Source of the DNA: Bryopsis sp. KO-2023
Lineage: Eukaryota; Chlorophyta; Ulvophyceae; Bryopsidales; Bryopsidaceae
Length of the DNA stretch: 64,000 nucleotides
Reading direction: 5' to 3'
Assembly: GCA_030272585.1 (NCBI GenBank)
Contig: BSYQ01000009.1
Location: 1,116,001 to 1,180,000 of the forward strand
Position numbers and translations under genes: made by a program
Notes under the pieces: generated by a model
The model's input: the letters and a program-made list of their open reading frames with translations, nothing else
Databases searched by the model: none
What the model was told of the DNA's origin: nothing
In this document: positions 34,523-45,717 of the stretch, one piece after another
Position numbering within the stretch: position 1 is the first letter of the stretch
Layout: the number at the start of each line of letters is the position of its first letter

Positions 34523-34770
34523 CTTGCCAGAATATAACTGGGTGTCTGGCAACTGGCTGGCAACGAAACCAAATTGAGAAAGGGACGATATACATATTCA
34601 AAAAATATTCAATATAGCAATAGCTATATTGATTGAGAAGTGGAATAGACCCCAGGTGTACAGCCATAGCGACCTACTCAAGTGTTACAAGATTTCAGAA
34701 TTCAGATTCCTTTCTCGATTTTTTTTGGGTTGCCAGCCCGTCGCCAGACCCCCAGTTATATTCTGGCAAC
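34523..34770. repeat. Imperfect foldback (63-bp arms, about 250 bp overall)
   Basis: The left arm, 34523..34585, includes TTGCCAGAATATAACTGGG. The right arm, 34708..34770, includes CCCAGTTATATTCTGGCAA. They are inverted copies with a few mismatches through GTTGCCAGCC and TTTCTCGATT-like segments. The 122-bp loop holds a second small palindrome, CAATATAGC-AATA-GCTATATTG, near 34609. It lies about 180 bp upstream of the second RAP gene's start codon. It could be a MITE, or a hairpin transcript precursor. Confidence 0.75.
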
Positions 34771-34950
34771 AGCAACAGCAACAGCGTTCTGATGGTGAAT
34801 GCTTATATGGATTTCATCGGATGCTGAATCCATCCAACGCTCGCAGGACAGAGAATCCTCACAGTCTGACAATTTGGTCAGCATTTGACGAATCCTCCTC
34901 CCAGGTTTCTGGCTTCCACCCAGGTTTCTGTCTTCTTGTGGCGACTGGGG

Positions 34951-37277
34951 ATGTTTCGCTCTTGTGACAGCCTGAGGGCCATGTCGACGACCCCCCTCTC
35001 CTGGTTAAGTCAGCTGAGATGTCTCAGCGCTCTAGCTTTGGATTCTTTCCTTGTCGGCGGCGACTTGGGTGGCGTGCAAAGATTTCGCTGGCTTCGTCAG
35101 ATCTCGTCGATTTTCAGGAGAGAAGGAATAGGAGTGGCCTCGTTAAGCCATGATGGAGGCACGTTGATCCAGCGTGCCGTTTCTGCATCCCCTTGCTTCT
35201 TCGGGAGCGATCTAGGTCCGTCGCGAAGTTGCTGGACAGCTAATGGTGGAAAAACTAAGGTGTGACAGTGTGAAAGCTTTGGAGCAAACCGTTTTTATTT
35301 TTGTTTTCTTCAACCTGAGAGGATGAATGAAATGCAAAACATCCTTTGGATTCAAATCAGGAAAACTCATTTTATGTAAGAAGCCTTTTCTGGATTATCC
35401 CTATCCAGAATGGGGTCTATGTGATTTCTGATTTACATTCTTCAAGTTCCTTTTTTGATTTTTCTGTTTGTTTTTCAATTTCCCCTTTTTTTTTCTTGTA
35501 GGGGTGTGTTGAGCAAATCCGGTCGTTGTCTGATATTCCTTGCAGCGATCCTAGGGCGGGGCCTTTCCGTAAAGTCTCGAAACCTATCCCCAACATTTTC
35601 TTGACTATTAACGAACAGATAATGAATTCTGTAGCTGAGGGTTTCGAGGATTTGCGAATAAGGGACCCCAAAATCACGATGGAGGCCAAAGTGGATGCTC
35701 TGGTGGCCAAATACAAAGACATCATTCGAAAACACCGCCTGAGTTTCAATCACGTGAATGTCTCAACGCTGGTCCATAGAATAGGGAGGTTCATAGCGAG
35801 GTGCGAAATGCAGGATTATCTCTGTACAAGGCACTCCGATTTGGTGGCTGAACTTCTGGTGTTGGTGTACGCCCAGGCCGATAATTTTGCCAGTCGGAAT
35901 TTGGCCAACGTGATGTGGGGTTTGGGCAAAATCGGTCCCGGGTTGAAGGGCATCCCGGTTCCTCTCTTAACTTTTCAGCAACTAATGCAAAAGATGGGCG
36001 AGGCAGCCAAAGTTCAGTTCCAGATCAACACCTTTTCACACAGGCATTTGTCGAATTTTCTGTACGGGGCAGCTCGCCTGGAAGACACGACGTCGATGCG
36101 AGCCTTGATTTTACAGTTCGCTCGGCATGGGAAAACCATCGTGGACGATTTTCTGGATCAAGAATTGGCGAATTTCGTGTGGGCTCTGGCGAAGCTCAAC
36201 TACTTGGATAATCATGGGGTGCTGCCGGTGGTGGTGGAGTCTGCGAAAAAGCGAGTGGATACGATGGCTGCCCAAGAGGTGTCGAACATTCTGTGGGGGC
36301 TGGCGATGATGAATTATTACGATTGCGAGGAGCTGCTGGATGGATTGCTGATTCCGCAAACGCAGAGCAAATGGAGGAAAACCATGTCCTCCCAGTCGCT
36401 GTCGAATTTCGTGTGGAGTGCGCATTCGTTGCACATGAAGATCGACGAGGCTGAAGGATTGAGGTTATTGGACGGGTTGTTTTCTGGTCTGAAAGAAACG
36501 ATCCAGGAGACTCCATCTTACCACCTGGATGATTTCGATGCCCAGCATGTCACGTCATGTTTGTACGTGTACAGCGAATTCGGCTATAAATCCAAATGGG
36601 TGTTTGCTTTCGTGAGGGCGACGAAGGTGTATTTCGAACATTACAAAGATCGCTTCAACATGCAGGATATCTCGATGCTGGCCTGGTCGCTGGCCATGCT
36701 GGATGAGCTGGACGACAAAACGATGTCTGCGGTGTTACGTTTCGTCAGGTTTTCGAAACCAACTGATCCGCTGAAGCCTCAAGATGCTCGGCAGCTTTAT
36801 CAGTGCCTTCTGCATCTCAAGATATTCCACCCCGAAATCAAATTGACGGAAGACATTCCGGAAGCGGTGGAAGCTCTGTGGAGGCACAATTGGGTGGAAC
36901 GGCAGAAAACGTCCCCTTTGCCTGAATGGATGTCGGTGGCTTTGGTTTACTTGGAGCAAATGGGGTGCGTCTGCAAGGGTAGGAGCATGGTGGGTGGCAT
37001 CCTAAACACATGCACTCTGGATTTTGAGGATGGGTTGAAATTCGCGGTGGAGGGGCTCAGTTATGCACGGAGGTTTTATGGTGGGCTGTATCCGCCGAAA
37101 GCGAGGTTTCTTTGGAAGAGAAAGACGCTGGAGGCGCTGGGGTATGAAGTGATTGTGTTGGACGAACGAAAATGGGCTCTTCTTTCAGGCAAGGAAAACA
37201 CCCAAAAGTATCTGCAAGAAATGGTCGATGCTGCCAGAGCTAAAACGAGGTTGTCTATGCTGGGGACGAAAGCCTGA
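34951..37277 (+). CDS. RAP-domain protein with OPR-like repeats and organelle presequence
   Basis: This is a predicted organelle RNA-binding protein of 694 residues from two exons, 34951..35259 and 35502..37277, joined in phase 0. The start MFRSCDSLRAMSTTPLSWLS... is rich in Arg, Ser and Leu and poor in acidic residues for about 60 residues, as in mitochondrial or plastid presequences. A second ATG at 34981 is possible. About eight OPR-like repeats follow, with cores SRNLANVMWGLGKIG, SHRHLSNFLYGAARLE, DQELANFVWALAKLNY, AAQEVSNILWGLAMMNY, SSQSLSNFVWSAHSL, AQHVTSCLYVYSEFGY, MQDISMLAWSLAML and PQDARQLYQCLLHLK. The C-terminal RAP domain reads RFLWKRKTLEALGYEVIVLDE...NTQKYLQEM. It is similar in layout to the RAP gene 3 kb upstream, so the two may be old duplicates. 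The likely role is maturation, stability or translation of specific organelle transcripts; the target is unknown. Confidence 0.92.
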
Positions 37278-38881
37278 GCCAGACAGAGTTGGGAAAATGG
37301 TTAAAAAGAAAGAATTGATAGGGGGGGTGGGCTGGAGGGGCTGGCAGGGATCGAGCATTCTTGTCGTCTCCAGTAGTTAAGAAAATGTGGTTGATGTTAC
37401 AGGTGAATATGTATTGAATGAATCATTGCAGTTTGTGCTTGTTTTTTGGCTTGCTGTAATTGTATATTAATGGAAAGAAAAATCGTCAGTTTCAAACAAT
37501 CCATTGCAGCATTATGAAATGCCACATTGCACGTTTCTTTGGACATCATATATTGGTGGTCGTCGGATTTTTCGATCACCCTGACCAAACACTCCCTGAT
37601 ACCCCATCAGTTTCTTGCATGACAGTTCACCGACATTATCAATCTTGCCCCGTTTCACAGAGCAACAGTGTAGCAGAATGTATGTGTAATAACAAAAGTA
37701 AATATATTGTGGTATGTATAGTGGTGAAAATACACGAGCCTGTACCGACTGTTTATAATGAGCAATAAAGGAGCTATTTATGTGCTGGTTGGCATGAAGC
37801 ACTCTCATTCGACATGGATTTATCCATCATCTTGTACTTTTGGCAGAAGTTTCGTCCAGCACACCTTCTGATACCTCTTTGAAATTGAAATTGTTTTAAC
37901 ACATGGTCAAAAGGCCGAGTGCAGCCCATCCAAGGAAATGTGTTCTAGGCTGACTCAGAGAGAAACCACCTTATCATCATCACAATGTCCATATCTGGCT
38001 CGGTACCCCAAAGGTGAGACACCTCTACCATCTGTTTCAGTGTAGAATTAAGAAATTTATTTCTGAGTGTCTTCTGAATAAAAACGTTAAGAATCGTTTC
38101 CCCAAACATCAGCTATGTGCATGCTCCAACAGCTATTTCTTCCTTCCTTCCTGTCTTTCTTTCTTTATCAGACATTCGCATTGCATTGCATTTTTTAATT
38201 TTTTAAAGCATTTTCACAAGGTTTCCTTCTTTCGCCTTATAACCCCAAGCCAGCGGCAAAACCAATATAGCGATTTGACATGATCCAAAACAACATGATC
38301 TTTCAACTAGCAACAGCCGCTTCTGCTTGAGTACAGGGAGAAAGCCATTCCCCCATCAAATCAAGGATCAGTTTGAAATTAAATAAAATGAAGCTTCGAT
38401 AATCAGATCCATGAGGTGAAGCAAACGTCTAGTAGTTTTACACGAGAGCAGCACAATTATACTGCGTAAGTCAATCTTTTCTTCCCTTAAAAAACCGTGG
38501 AACAGCGGATTTTCCAAATGACACTTTTTTCCTTCCTGCAATTCTTTCTTTGCTTTTTTCCCCCTCTGCAATGATTGATATAAAAACTCCATCTCCACAA
38601 ACTAGCAATTGCCCATTCAAAAAAAAAAAGAACGAAAAGAAATAAAAAGGAAAGCCCTTAGGGTGAAGGACTCCATCTAGAAAGAAACCCACCGAACTGT
38701 AAATTGAGAATGGATGAAACGAAAACCCAGACGCATTTCAAATGTTATTTTTATAAAAACAAGAGGGGAAAAATAAAAAAGAATGCAAGAATTTGCCTAT
38801 AAACGATTGGCTACATCCCCCCGAAATGCTATCTAAGCAAAAAAAACGTGAGGGCAGAAAGGCCAAACCAGAAAAAGGCTT
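37278..38881. other. Convergent intergenic spacer
   Basis: 1.6 kb lie between the RAP gene and the acetyltransferase gene, with stop codons facing each other. It has an AATAAA-like signal near 37763 that could serve the RAP transcript, and dispersed repeat copy 3. No gene is seen. Confidence 0.5.
37904..38016 (+). repeat. Dispersed repeat copy 3 (intergenic)
   Basis: The longest copy. It reads GGTCAAAAGGCCGAGTGCAG, then a GGAAATGTGTTCTAGGCTGA stretch, ATCACAATGTCCATATCTGG and CCCCAAAGGTGAG. It differs from copies 1 and 2 by a few substitutions and a 3-base insertion in the ATC run. Confidence 0.75.
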
Positions 38882-41086
38882 TTACACGAAAAAATGCTCA
38901 TCATGCTCTTCCTCGGCCAAACAGTCTCCTAAAAATGCTGGTTGTGGTTTGTGAAAGCTGGAGTTGGGGTTCGATGGAAGATTCCGGAGGTGGTCCAGGA
39001 CTGACAAACAGTTGCCTGTGAATTCAACCCACTCCGTCAGCTCGAGGACCTGCCCAGAACATGTCCTAATGAATTTCATAAGACTTTTTTAAAACCAAAA
39101 AAAGTGAATCCTCCCTATGGTTCCCCTCCTGTATCACGAATTCAGTGAGGTTTTCCTGACGAGAATTTCCACATCATAAGTTGCTGGTGTGGTACGACCC
39201 CCGCTCTATCCAGAAGGGGGAAATCCTTGAAACTCAAATCAACCCTTAATTGACACACCTCTGGGCAAAGAAAGCCTAAACACCACCACCACCACAACAT
39301 ACCTGCAAGCGAAAGGCCAACACGTCCCCCATGCATTCCTTATCGGAGCGATTGCCTCCATTACTGGCCCTGTGCTGACCTTCAATTCCATAGGCACCCA
39401 TTTCATGAACAGAAACCCGTCCCATCGAGTTCGACGGGGGTCCGGCTGGCGTCCGCTTTTGATGCAATAGAAATTTCTCAAATTGGCTACACACCGGAAG
39501 TGGCACCGAGTGTAGAGTCGCACCGCCGGCTCATTGTAAGTTATTACATGGAAAAACATTACCCGGGCTCTGGAGTGCCAGAACAAACACTTTTAATAAA
39601 AATAAAATAGTGGGATGATGAATTACAATCATGGGGCACTGGGTCGCATCATTGCTCAATTTATTTTTATTTTTTTAGCAATAAATGCATCTTCGCACAT
39701 CGTTGCATTTCGCCTTGAAAATATATATAGATCACCAATATATTAGCAACACACATCAGACGAATTTGCATTCAATATTATTTTTCGGGTCCAGGATTGG
39801 TTACCCTAAGTTTGCGGAATGCTGCTCCAATTGCCCGATCAATGTTGTGGCAATCCCTTGTTTTTGGTACCCTGGGACAACCCCCAAAGTCAGAATGTAG
39901 ACGGCGCTCACACTATTCCAGCTGGATGCGAACACCCCCATGTGCTGCCGATCCTGAAATCAAATCACACACCAGATTTATTTATCTCTGGTTATTTCTC
40001 GTTTCTTTGGGGGGGTAATTTCCACTTTCGTCAAAAAATGTTTCTTCCCCCCAGAGTCGTCTCGATGTTTCAACACTCGACGTGAAAAGAAGGATTTTGA
40101 TCAAATATTCCCACAAAAAAAAATCACAACAAATGATGCGGCGAAAAATGGCTGATCCAGAAGAAGTCAACGTTTCGATTCCACAAAAGCCAAAAATAAA
40201 AAGCAAGAAACTGTGTATGTGTACAGTGATGGATCTAGCAAATTAGTCATATGTCACACTTTTTCAAAAGAATGAAATCCTCCCAACAAATCCACGACTC
40301 CATGGATGTACCCAAAAAAAAAATAAAAAAATGACACAAAGAAATTGGCATTGAGCACGAGGCTTGAATTCTTTCACACACCTAGACCCCATTACCGTCT
40401 TTTCGACCTCCGACATGGGAACGAGACGAGCTGTTACAAAGCCCACCAGTTTTTCACAGCCTCCAGTTATATCAAACGCTGCCAGGGAAAAAATCCTGAA
40501 ACAGAACGCAATGTTCAAAATCAACCCACACACAGTTGCACAAAAAGTGGCTAAAAAAAAAATAAGTTTGGACGAGACATAGCTCCATATGAAGTGAAAG
40601 ACATCAATCGAACATTGGAATATGTTTGGACATCAAATCCTCTTGCAACTCTAGGTGGCAAACTGCCTCCACTCAATGAATCTAAACTTTGCACATAATG
40701 CACATATCCCATGTCTCGAAGCCTCACCTTGCCATACCATTCACAGCTTTCGAAAAAAATCCATCATCATAGTCGATTGGAAACAAGTCCAAATGTGCAG
40801 CCTAGAGTTCACCAAAAAGTAACCACACAGTTAGTATATTGATCTGGAGCATCCCTCCCGCCCCCCCCCCAAAAAAAAGAAGGAAACCAAAACTGGTGTG
40901 GACATCTTTTGGTTTTATTTTGAGTGGAATAAGAAGAGTTCAGAAGCAATAAAGGAAGAAGAAACAGAGAAGATTAAACAAAAAAAAAGGAAATGTATCG
41001 ACCTTGAGTTCTGCGAAATCGCCAGGCCGCAGGGGTCGATAATAAAGTTGGCCCTTTTTCATATCCAAGACAGGAATGGACTCCAT
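38882..41086 (-). CDS. NAA60-like N-alpha-acetyltransferase (GNAT fold), 6 exons
   Basis: This enzyme transfers acetyl from acetyl-CoA to protein N-termini; NAA60 acts on membrane proteins at the Golgi in animals and the plasma membrane in plants. Exons 41003..41086, 40728..40801, 40396..40495, 39805..39953, 39380..39569 and 38882..39049 give 254 residues with consistent phases. The start is MESIPVLDMKKGQLYYRPLR. NAA60 landmarks follow in order: LDLFPIDYDDGFF, IFSLAAFD, then strand 4 and the acetyl-CoA loop YILTLGVVPGYQKQGIATTL, then VMFFHVITYNEPAVRLYTRC and WDGFLFMKWV. The CoA loop is QKQGIA where the family motif is RxxGxG/A, so the first basic position is replaced by Gln. The C-terminal tail is about 55 residues and lacks a clear amphipathic membrane helix. 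A slightly different donor for exon 5 (near 39305) is possible. Confidence 0.88.
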
Positions 41087-41272
41087 CACACTCGAGCTGA
41101 ATTTGTTTTCCCCAAGAAATCCTGAGAACAGAAACAGCGACCAGAACAGATCAGGAAAGAGTAGTTTCTAGCCAGTTAGAAACGAAACCAACCTTATATT
41201 TTTCTGAGCGTCACTCTCGGTTTTCTAGCAAAGATTTCCAGTTTCGTCCAATTTCAGAAAGTGTCGTGGAAA

Positions 41273-41672
41273 ATGCTCAAGAAAGTTGGCAAGTGGCAGA
41301 GATTGGTTTCGAAACCATTTCGAGCGAAAGGGAGTTTCGGAAGCGAAAACCAGAACGCGCTCTACGAAGCGGAAGGGAATTCAAGTTCTTGCCGTTGCTC
41401 ACCTGAGCGACGTGCGGTTGACGTCCGCGCCAAATCCTGGAAACCAGGAGTTCAAGACGAGCGCTTCGGAGCGCAGTCAGCTCAAGAAAAGAGCACAAAT
41501 CGACCGCGACCTCGTTTTCCGAATTTTGGAAACCTTAAAATTGTCGAACCCGGACGAAAGTTGGGACTGGTTGGGTTCGACAGAAAAAGCCACCGTACTT
41601 TTTCGCGCGCGCGTTAAAGCACGCACCTTCGAACAAACCGAACTGCCGCCGTACGCACGCACAATACAGTAA
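41273..41672 (+). CDS. Unassigned GC-rich open block
   Basis: GC-rich DNA between the NAA60-like start codon and eS6 with open frames in two plus-strand registers and one minus-strand register. The register that ends at 41672 looks most protein-like (RSQLKKRAQIDRDLVFRILE followed by TLKLSNPDESWDWLGS) but has no ATG of its own. The other begins MLKKVGKWQRLVSKPFRA. A spliced short gene divergent from the acetyltransferase is possible, and so is GC-rich promoter DNA without a gene. Confidence 0.25.
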
Positions 41673-42073
41673 AACTAGAAAATTCAGGAAAGTTTGCTCC
41701 TCCCAAGAGAGATACGCCTTAAAAGCACGAGCGCGTGCGTGCGAATCGCGTGGACACCAACCGAAACGAAGGAGTGTCAATTCCGACGCGCGAAAATCCA
41801 CACGTCCGATTGACTGACTGTACCGTCGGTTTGATCTTGCATGTCGTACATTTACAATTTCTCCTTTTCTTTTTTTGGGAGAAAGAACGTTTCGGATTTG
41901 TTGGATCAATTCGGAGGCAGTTTCGGCGGCTGGGGAATTTTCAGGATCCCTTTTTTTACCCCACACGCAGGTTTTGGGTTTGCTACAGGCGCTGCGGCAG
42001 AAAGGGGCTCGAGCGGAGCGGTGGAGAGTCGTCTTGAAAACGGAAACGGAGCTCTGAGCGGAGAGAGGCGGCC

Positions 42074-45000
42074 ATGAAGGTTTTTTTTCCCAAAAAATAA
42101 ATAATTCGAAACAGAAAGAAAAGAAAACCAGTTTTCCCGACAGTCCGTCGGCCAGTTTGGAATCCTTCCTTGATGAAAATATTGAAACGAGAGAAGGGGG
42201 GTATCGGAGAAGGTTTTTTCTCTTCCACTGTGACGTCTGGAGTGGTTTAGCTGGGAATGGGCAAGTATCGCTCTTCTAATATTAGTATGCTGGATGCAAT
42301 GGCTGTTGGAACGAGCTTTCCTTGAGCAAAAGAAGGCTCTATCGATAGCTCCTTGTCCTGACACCGCTGTTTTCTCGTGGATATGTTTTGATTGACACCG
42401 TTTTTTTTGGATGGAACAGCTCAACATCGCTTACCCAGTTACTGGGTGCCAGAAAAAGCTTGAGATCGACGACGAGTCCAAGTTGTGAGTGTCTTCACCG
42501 CCACACGATAGAGCTTAGCGTCGTGCGGCGACGAACTGGGTTTCCCCCCCCCCGAATCTTAGCCGCGCTCAATACTTCCTCGTTTTTTCTTGATTTGCTG
42601 AAATGTTGTTGCTTGGTCCTCAGGCGAGTGTTCTACGATAAGCGCTTGGCCACCGAAATCGATGGGGAAGCTTTGGGAGATGTAAGTTGAAAAAATGGAC
42701 TCAGAATATTTGCTTTATATTACTTTTTTTTTTTTTTTTTTTGGAGTAATTAGAGTTGATTGAAAGGGAAATAAAACACCACTGATAGTGTGCTTTTGGG
42801 GCCCTTCTGGGGTTGGTGAAATTTTTCTCCAAACCAACACTGGCCGATGAACTTTAAACATTGAAAGGGAAAGTGAAAAGTGCTGCCACTGCTGATGATG
42901 ATAAAAACTTTTGCTTACCAGAGCTGATTTTAGTGTGATTACACTCTGTATAAGTCTGAGGCATTTTCAGCACAAAAAAACAGGACGCCCAAAATAGCTT
43001 ATTGCAGTCGAATATTTGGAAGTTTTCTTTTTGTTCACCTTGTGAATGTGGAAGAAAACTTCGACCCTTGCTTCTTATTTTCGGATAAATTTGCAAGAGG
43101 GATTTTCTTTTCGAAATCATTTTTCGAACCCTTGTGCAAGCATGTGTGAGTGTTTTTTTTCTCCACGGAGCTGGGAAAATATTGATGTGTGTGTGTTTTG
43201 GGTGGTGATTCAGCCTCTTCTACCGAATTGTACAATTCATCATTTTTTATTTTGTTTTTAAACCAATTATTTTTTTTTCCCTTGACTGTGAACAGGAGTT
43301 CAAGGGGTACATTTTGAAGGTTACTGGAGGGGTGGACAAACAAGGGTTCCCAATGAAGCAGGGAGTGTTGACTAATGGACGTGTCCATGTCCTCATGGCC
43401 AGGGGTGTCTCTTGCTTCAAGGTGAAATATTTGACAGCTGAGGGAAAAATTATATATGTATATGTTTGTTAGGGGCGAAGGACTATTTCGGGGTGTTGAC
43501 AGGGTGATATTCGATGCAATAGTAGGCTATAACTAATTTCTGTGAACGGGCGTGCACTGGGCTTTTTGGCCTTGGGTAAACAAATTTCAATTCAAAAACA
43601 TGCTTGGTTTGAAGTATATATTTATATGTATCTTTTTTAAGTGTTTCTCAAGCGTTCGGAAAACAGAAGAGCATGCGTTTTGATATCAAAAGAAAGTAAA
43701 TTCCAGTCCCAGTGCTGATTCAATTTAATGCATTTCTTTGTGCAAATAATAAGATGGAATGTTTTTTTCGTTTCTGTTTTTGCTTGGGTATATTGGTTCG
43801 ATAGGGTTATGGAAGGAGAAATGGGGAAAAGAGAAGGAAAGCTGTCAGGGGATGCATTATGAGTCCGGATCTTTCCGTGATCAATTTGATCATTGTCAAG
43901 AAAGGTGACCTTTTTTGGGAAAAAAAATTGGGCATCCTGAGATCTAGAAACTCTGAAATTACGCAGCTCAAGTTTTTCAGCTGTGATTTGATGTGGAAAT
44001 AAAGTCTACACAATAAAGAACCAACAGAGGTCAAGAGTCCAAGTTTTAAGTATTTTGGGGAGGGGAAGCAAAAGGGATGAAAACAAAAGCATAGGGCAAG
44101 AAACTGAAACTTTGGTTTTTGATTATTTTTTTATGGGAGAAACAAAAAAAATTCTTGAAGCTTCTCATGAGAAACCTTGAACCCTTCCTAACACAATACG
44201 ATCATTTTAGGACCATCCACATTTTATGGGTTCACTCTGTGCCAAGGGGAAATTTTGAAATTCTCCTTGAAAGGCTGGAACAACTGAAGGTACTTTTTGT
44301 TCCTTTTTTTTTCCTCGTTCAGGCGATAATGAGCTCCCAGGACTGACTGATAGCGAGCGACCTAGAGTCAGGGGTCCAAAGCGTGCCTCCAGAATTCGCA
44401 AGCTTTTCAACTTGTCCAAAGGTTGGTGGGTTCAATGACAGACATCCATCAACCAAGCAGGGTGTAGCAGAAAATATCAATACCTCCTTGATCGTATCGA
44501 AGTCATTTTGGACATGAGGACCTTGATGCTTGGGATGGTTGCATCTCTGGGCTTTTCTGCTCGCAGAAAATAGCTCACAGTCGTTATCTATGTGTAGTGC
44601 CAAGGGGGGGTGGGAGGGGACAAATTATTGATCAACTTTTCCCCACCGCTCCTTGCATCGCAGTGAATTGCATCATGGGTTTCTTCATGAAGAGTGCATT
44701 GTGTTATTTTCCATTCGGGATCACCGAACTGTGGCAAAAACATGGAAGAAGAGTACGAAAAAAGTCACTTAGTCATCTCCTTTTCTGTCTCATATGAGCT
44801 GGATGGCATATTTTCATTTTATCAGGTTGATGCTGCATTTCGACAGGAAGTGTAAGAAGAGACGGAGAAAATGTTCACAGGCTCAATGGAATTTGTGTTT
44901 GTGTGTCAATCCAGATGATAAGCTGATCGATTACGTGAGGACCTACTCCAAGAAAATCGAGAAGGGCGGAAAGGTTACTTACAAGAGTCCAAAGATTCAA

Positions 45001-45717
45001 CGGCTCACCACACCCACCAAGAAATTCAGAAGAGCCCAGCGAATGGCTCTCAGAAAAAGGAAGAAGGAGCAGGTAAAGAATCGCTGCAATGTTAACATAT
45101 TTCTGGCATAACTATAGTGAGGTCGAGCTAGGATTCACAAGCTCAACTCTTTGATCAAAACACGATTATTGAGAAAATGAAACAGGGACTGGGTGTGGTG
45201 GTCGAAGAGGCTGCTGAAGGATCGTCGATGATGATATATATTTTTTGCTTACCAGAGCTGAATTTGAATTGATTATATCATTTTGACTCTGAGACAATCC
45301 TGCCGCCCATCAACCTTCCAACCTGATTTAGACATGTTCATAGCACATTCCCCCCCAAAGAGGTTTTTTCGACACACAACTCCCCCGTTTTCTGTCATCA
45401 GACAGAATGGGTTCTTGCATGTGGACCAATTCTATTTTTCCAAAGTTGTTTGAGAAAACTGGAGGCTTCCTTGTTACAGACGAGAGCGTATGTGTTTCAG
45501 TAATTGAACGGGAGGGTACAATCTCAATCTGTCTGTTTCATGCTGAGAGGTGAAATCCATTGGTTCGTGTCGATTTTCACAGAGCCAGGCCGACTTGGAG
45601 GCTTTCCATCAGCTCCTCCAGAAACGCCTGAAGGAGGCCAAGGAGAGGAAGTCCGAGTCCATCGCTAAGAGAAAGGCCAGAGCATCCCGCGCCTCACAAG
45701 CTTCCAAGGAGGGTTAG
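42074..45717 (+). CDS. RPS6: 40S ribosomal protein eS6, 8 exons
   Basis: A structural protein of the small ribosomal subunit. Exons 42074..42079, 42420..42484, 42624..42681, 43296..43421, 43805..43904, 44323..44421, 44915..45072 and 45583..45717 give 248 residues, the usual length. The first coding exon is only ATGAAG. The family is unmistakable: [116 protein letters not shown] and [20 protein letters not shown]. The C-terminus [16 protein letters not shown] is basic and serine-containing, with RxxS sites like those phosphorylated by S6 kinases in other eukaryotes. Introns 3 and 7 share a diverged repeat. Confidence 0.98.
42882..42962 (+). repeat. Intron repeat in eS6 intron 3
   Basis: It contains TTTTGCTTACCAGAGCTGA and a following GATTA...TCTGAG stretch that recurs at 45209-45292 in intron 7 of the same gene. 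Confidence 0.55.
43505..43575 (-). repeat. Possible diverged copy of the dispersed repeat (eS6 intron 4)
   Basis: On the minus strand it reads AAGGCCAAAAAGCCCAGTGC followed by CGCCCGTTCACAGAAAT. It resembles the left half of copies 1-3, and the right half does not match. Confidence 0.4.
45209..45292 (+). repeat. Intron repeat in eS6 intron 7
   Basis: Counterpart of 42882-42962, including TTTTTGCTTACCAGAGCTGA. Confidence 0.55.
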
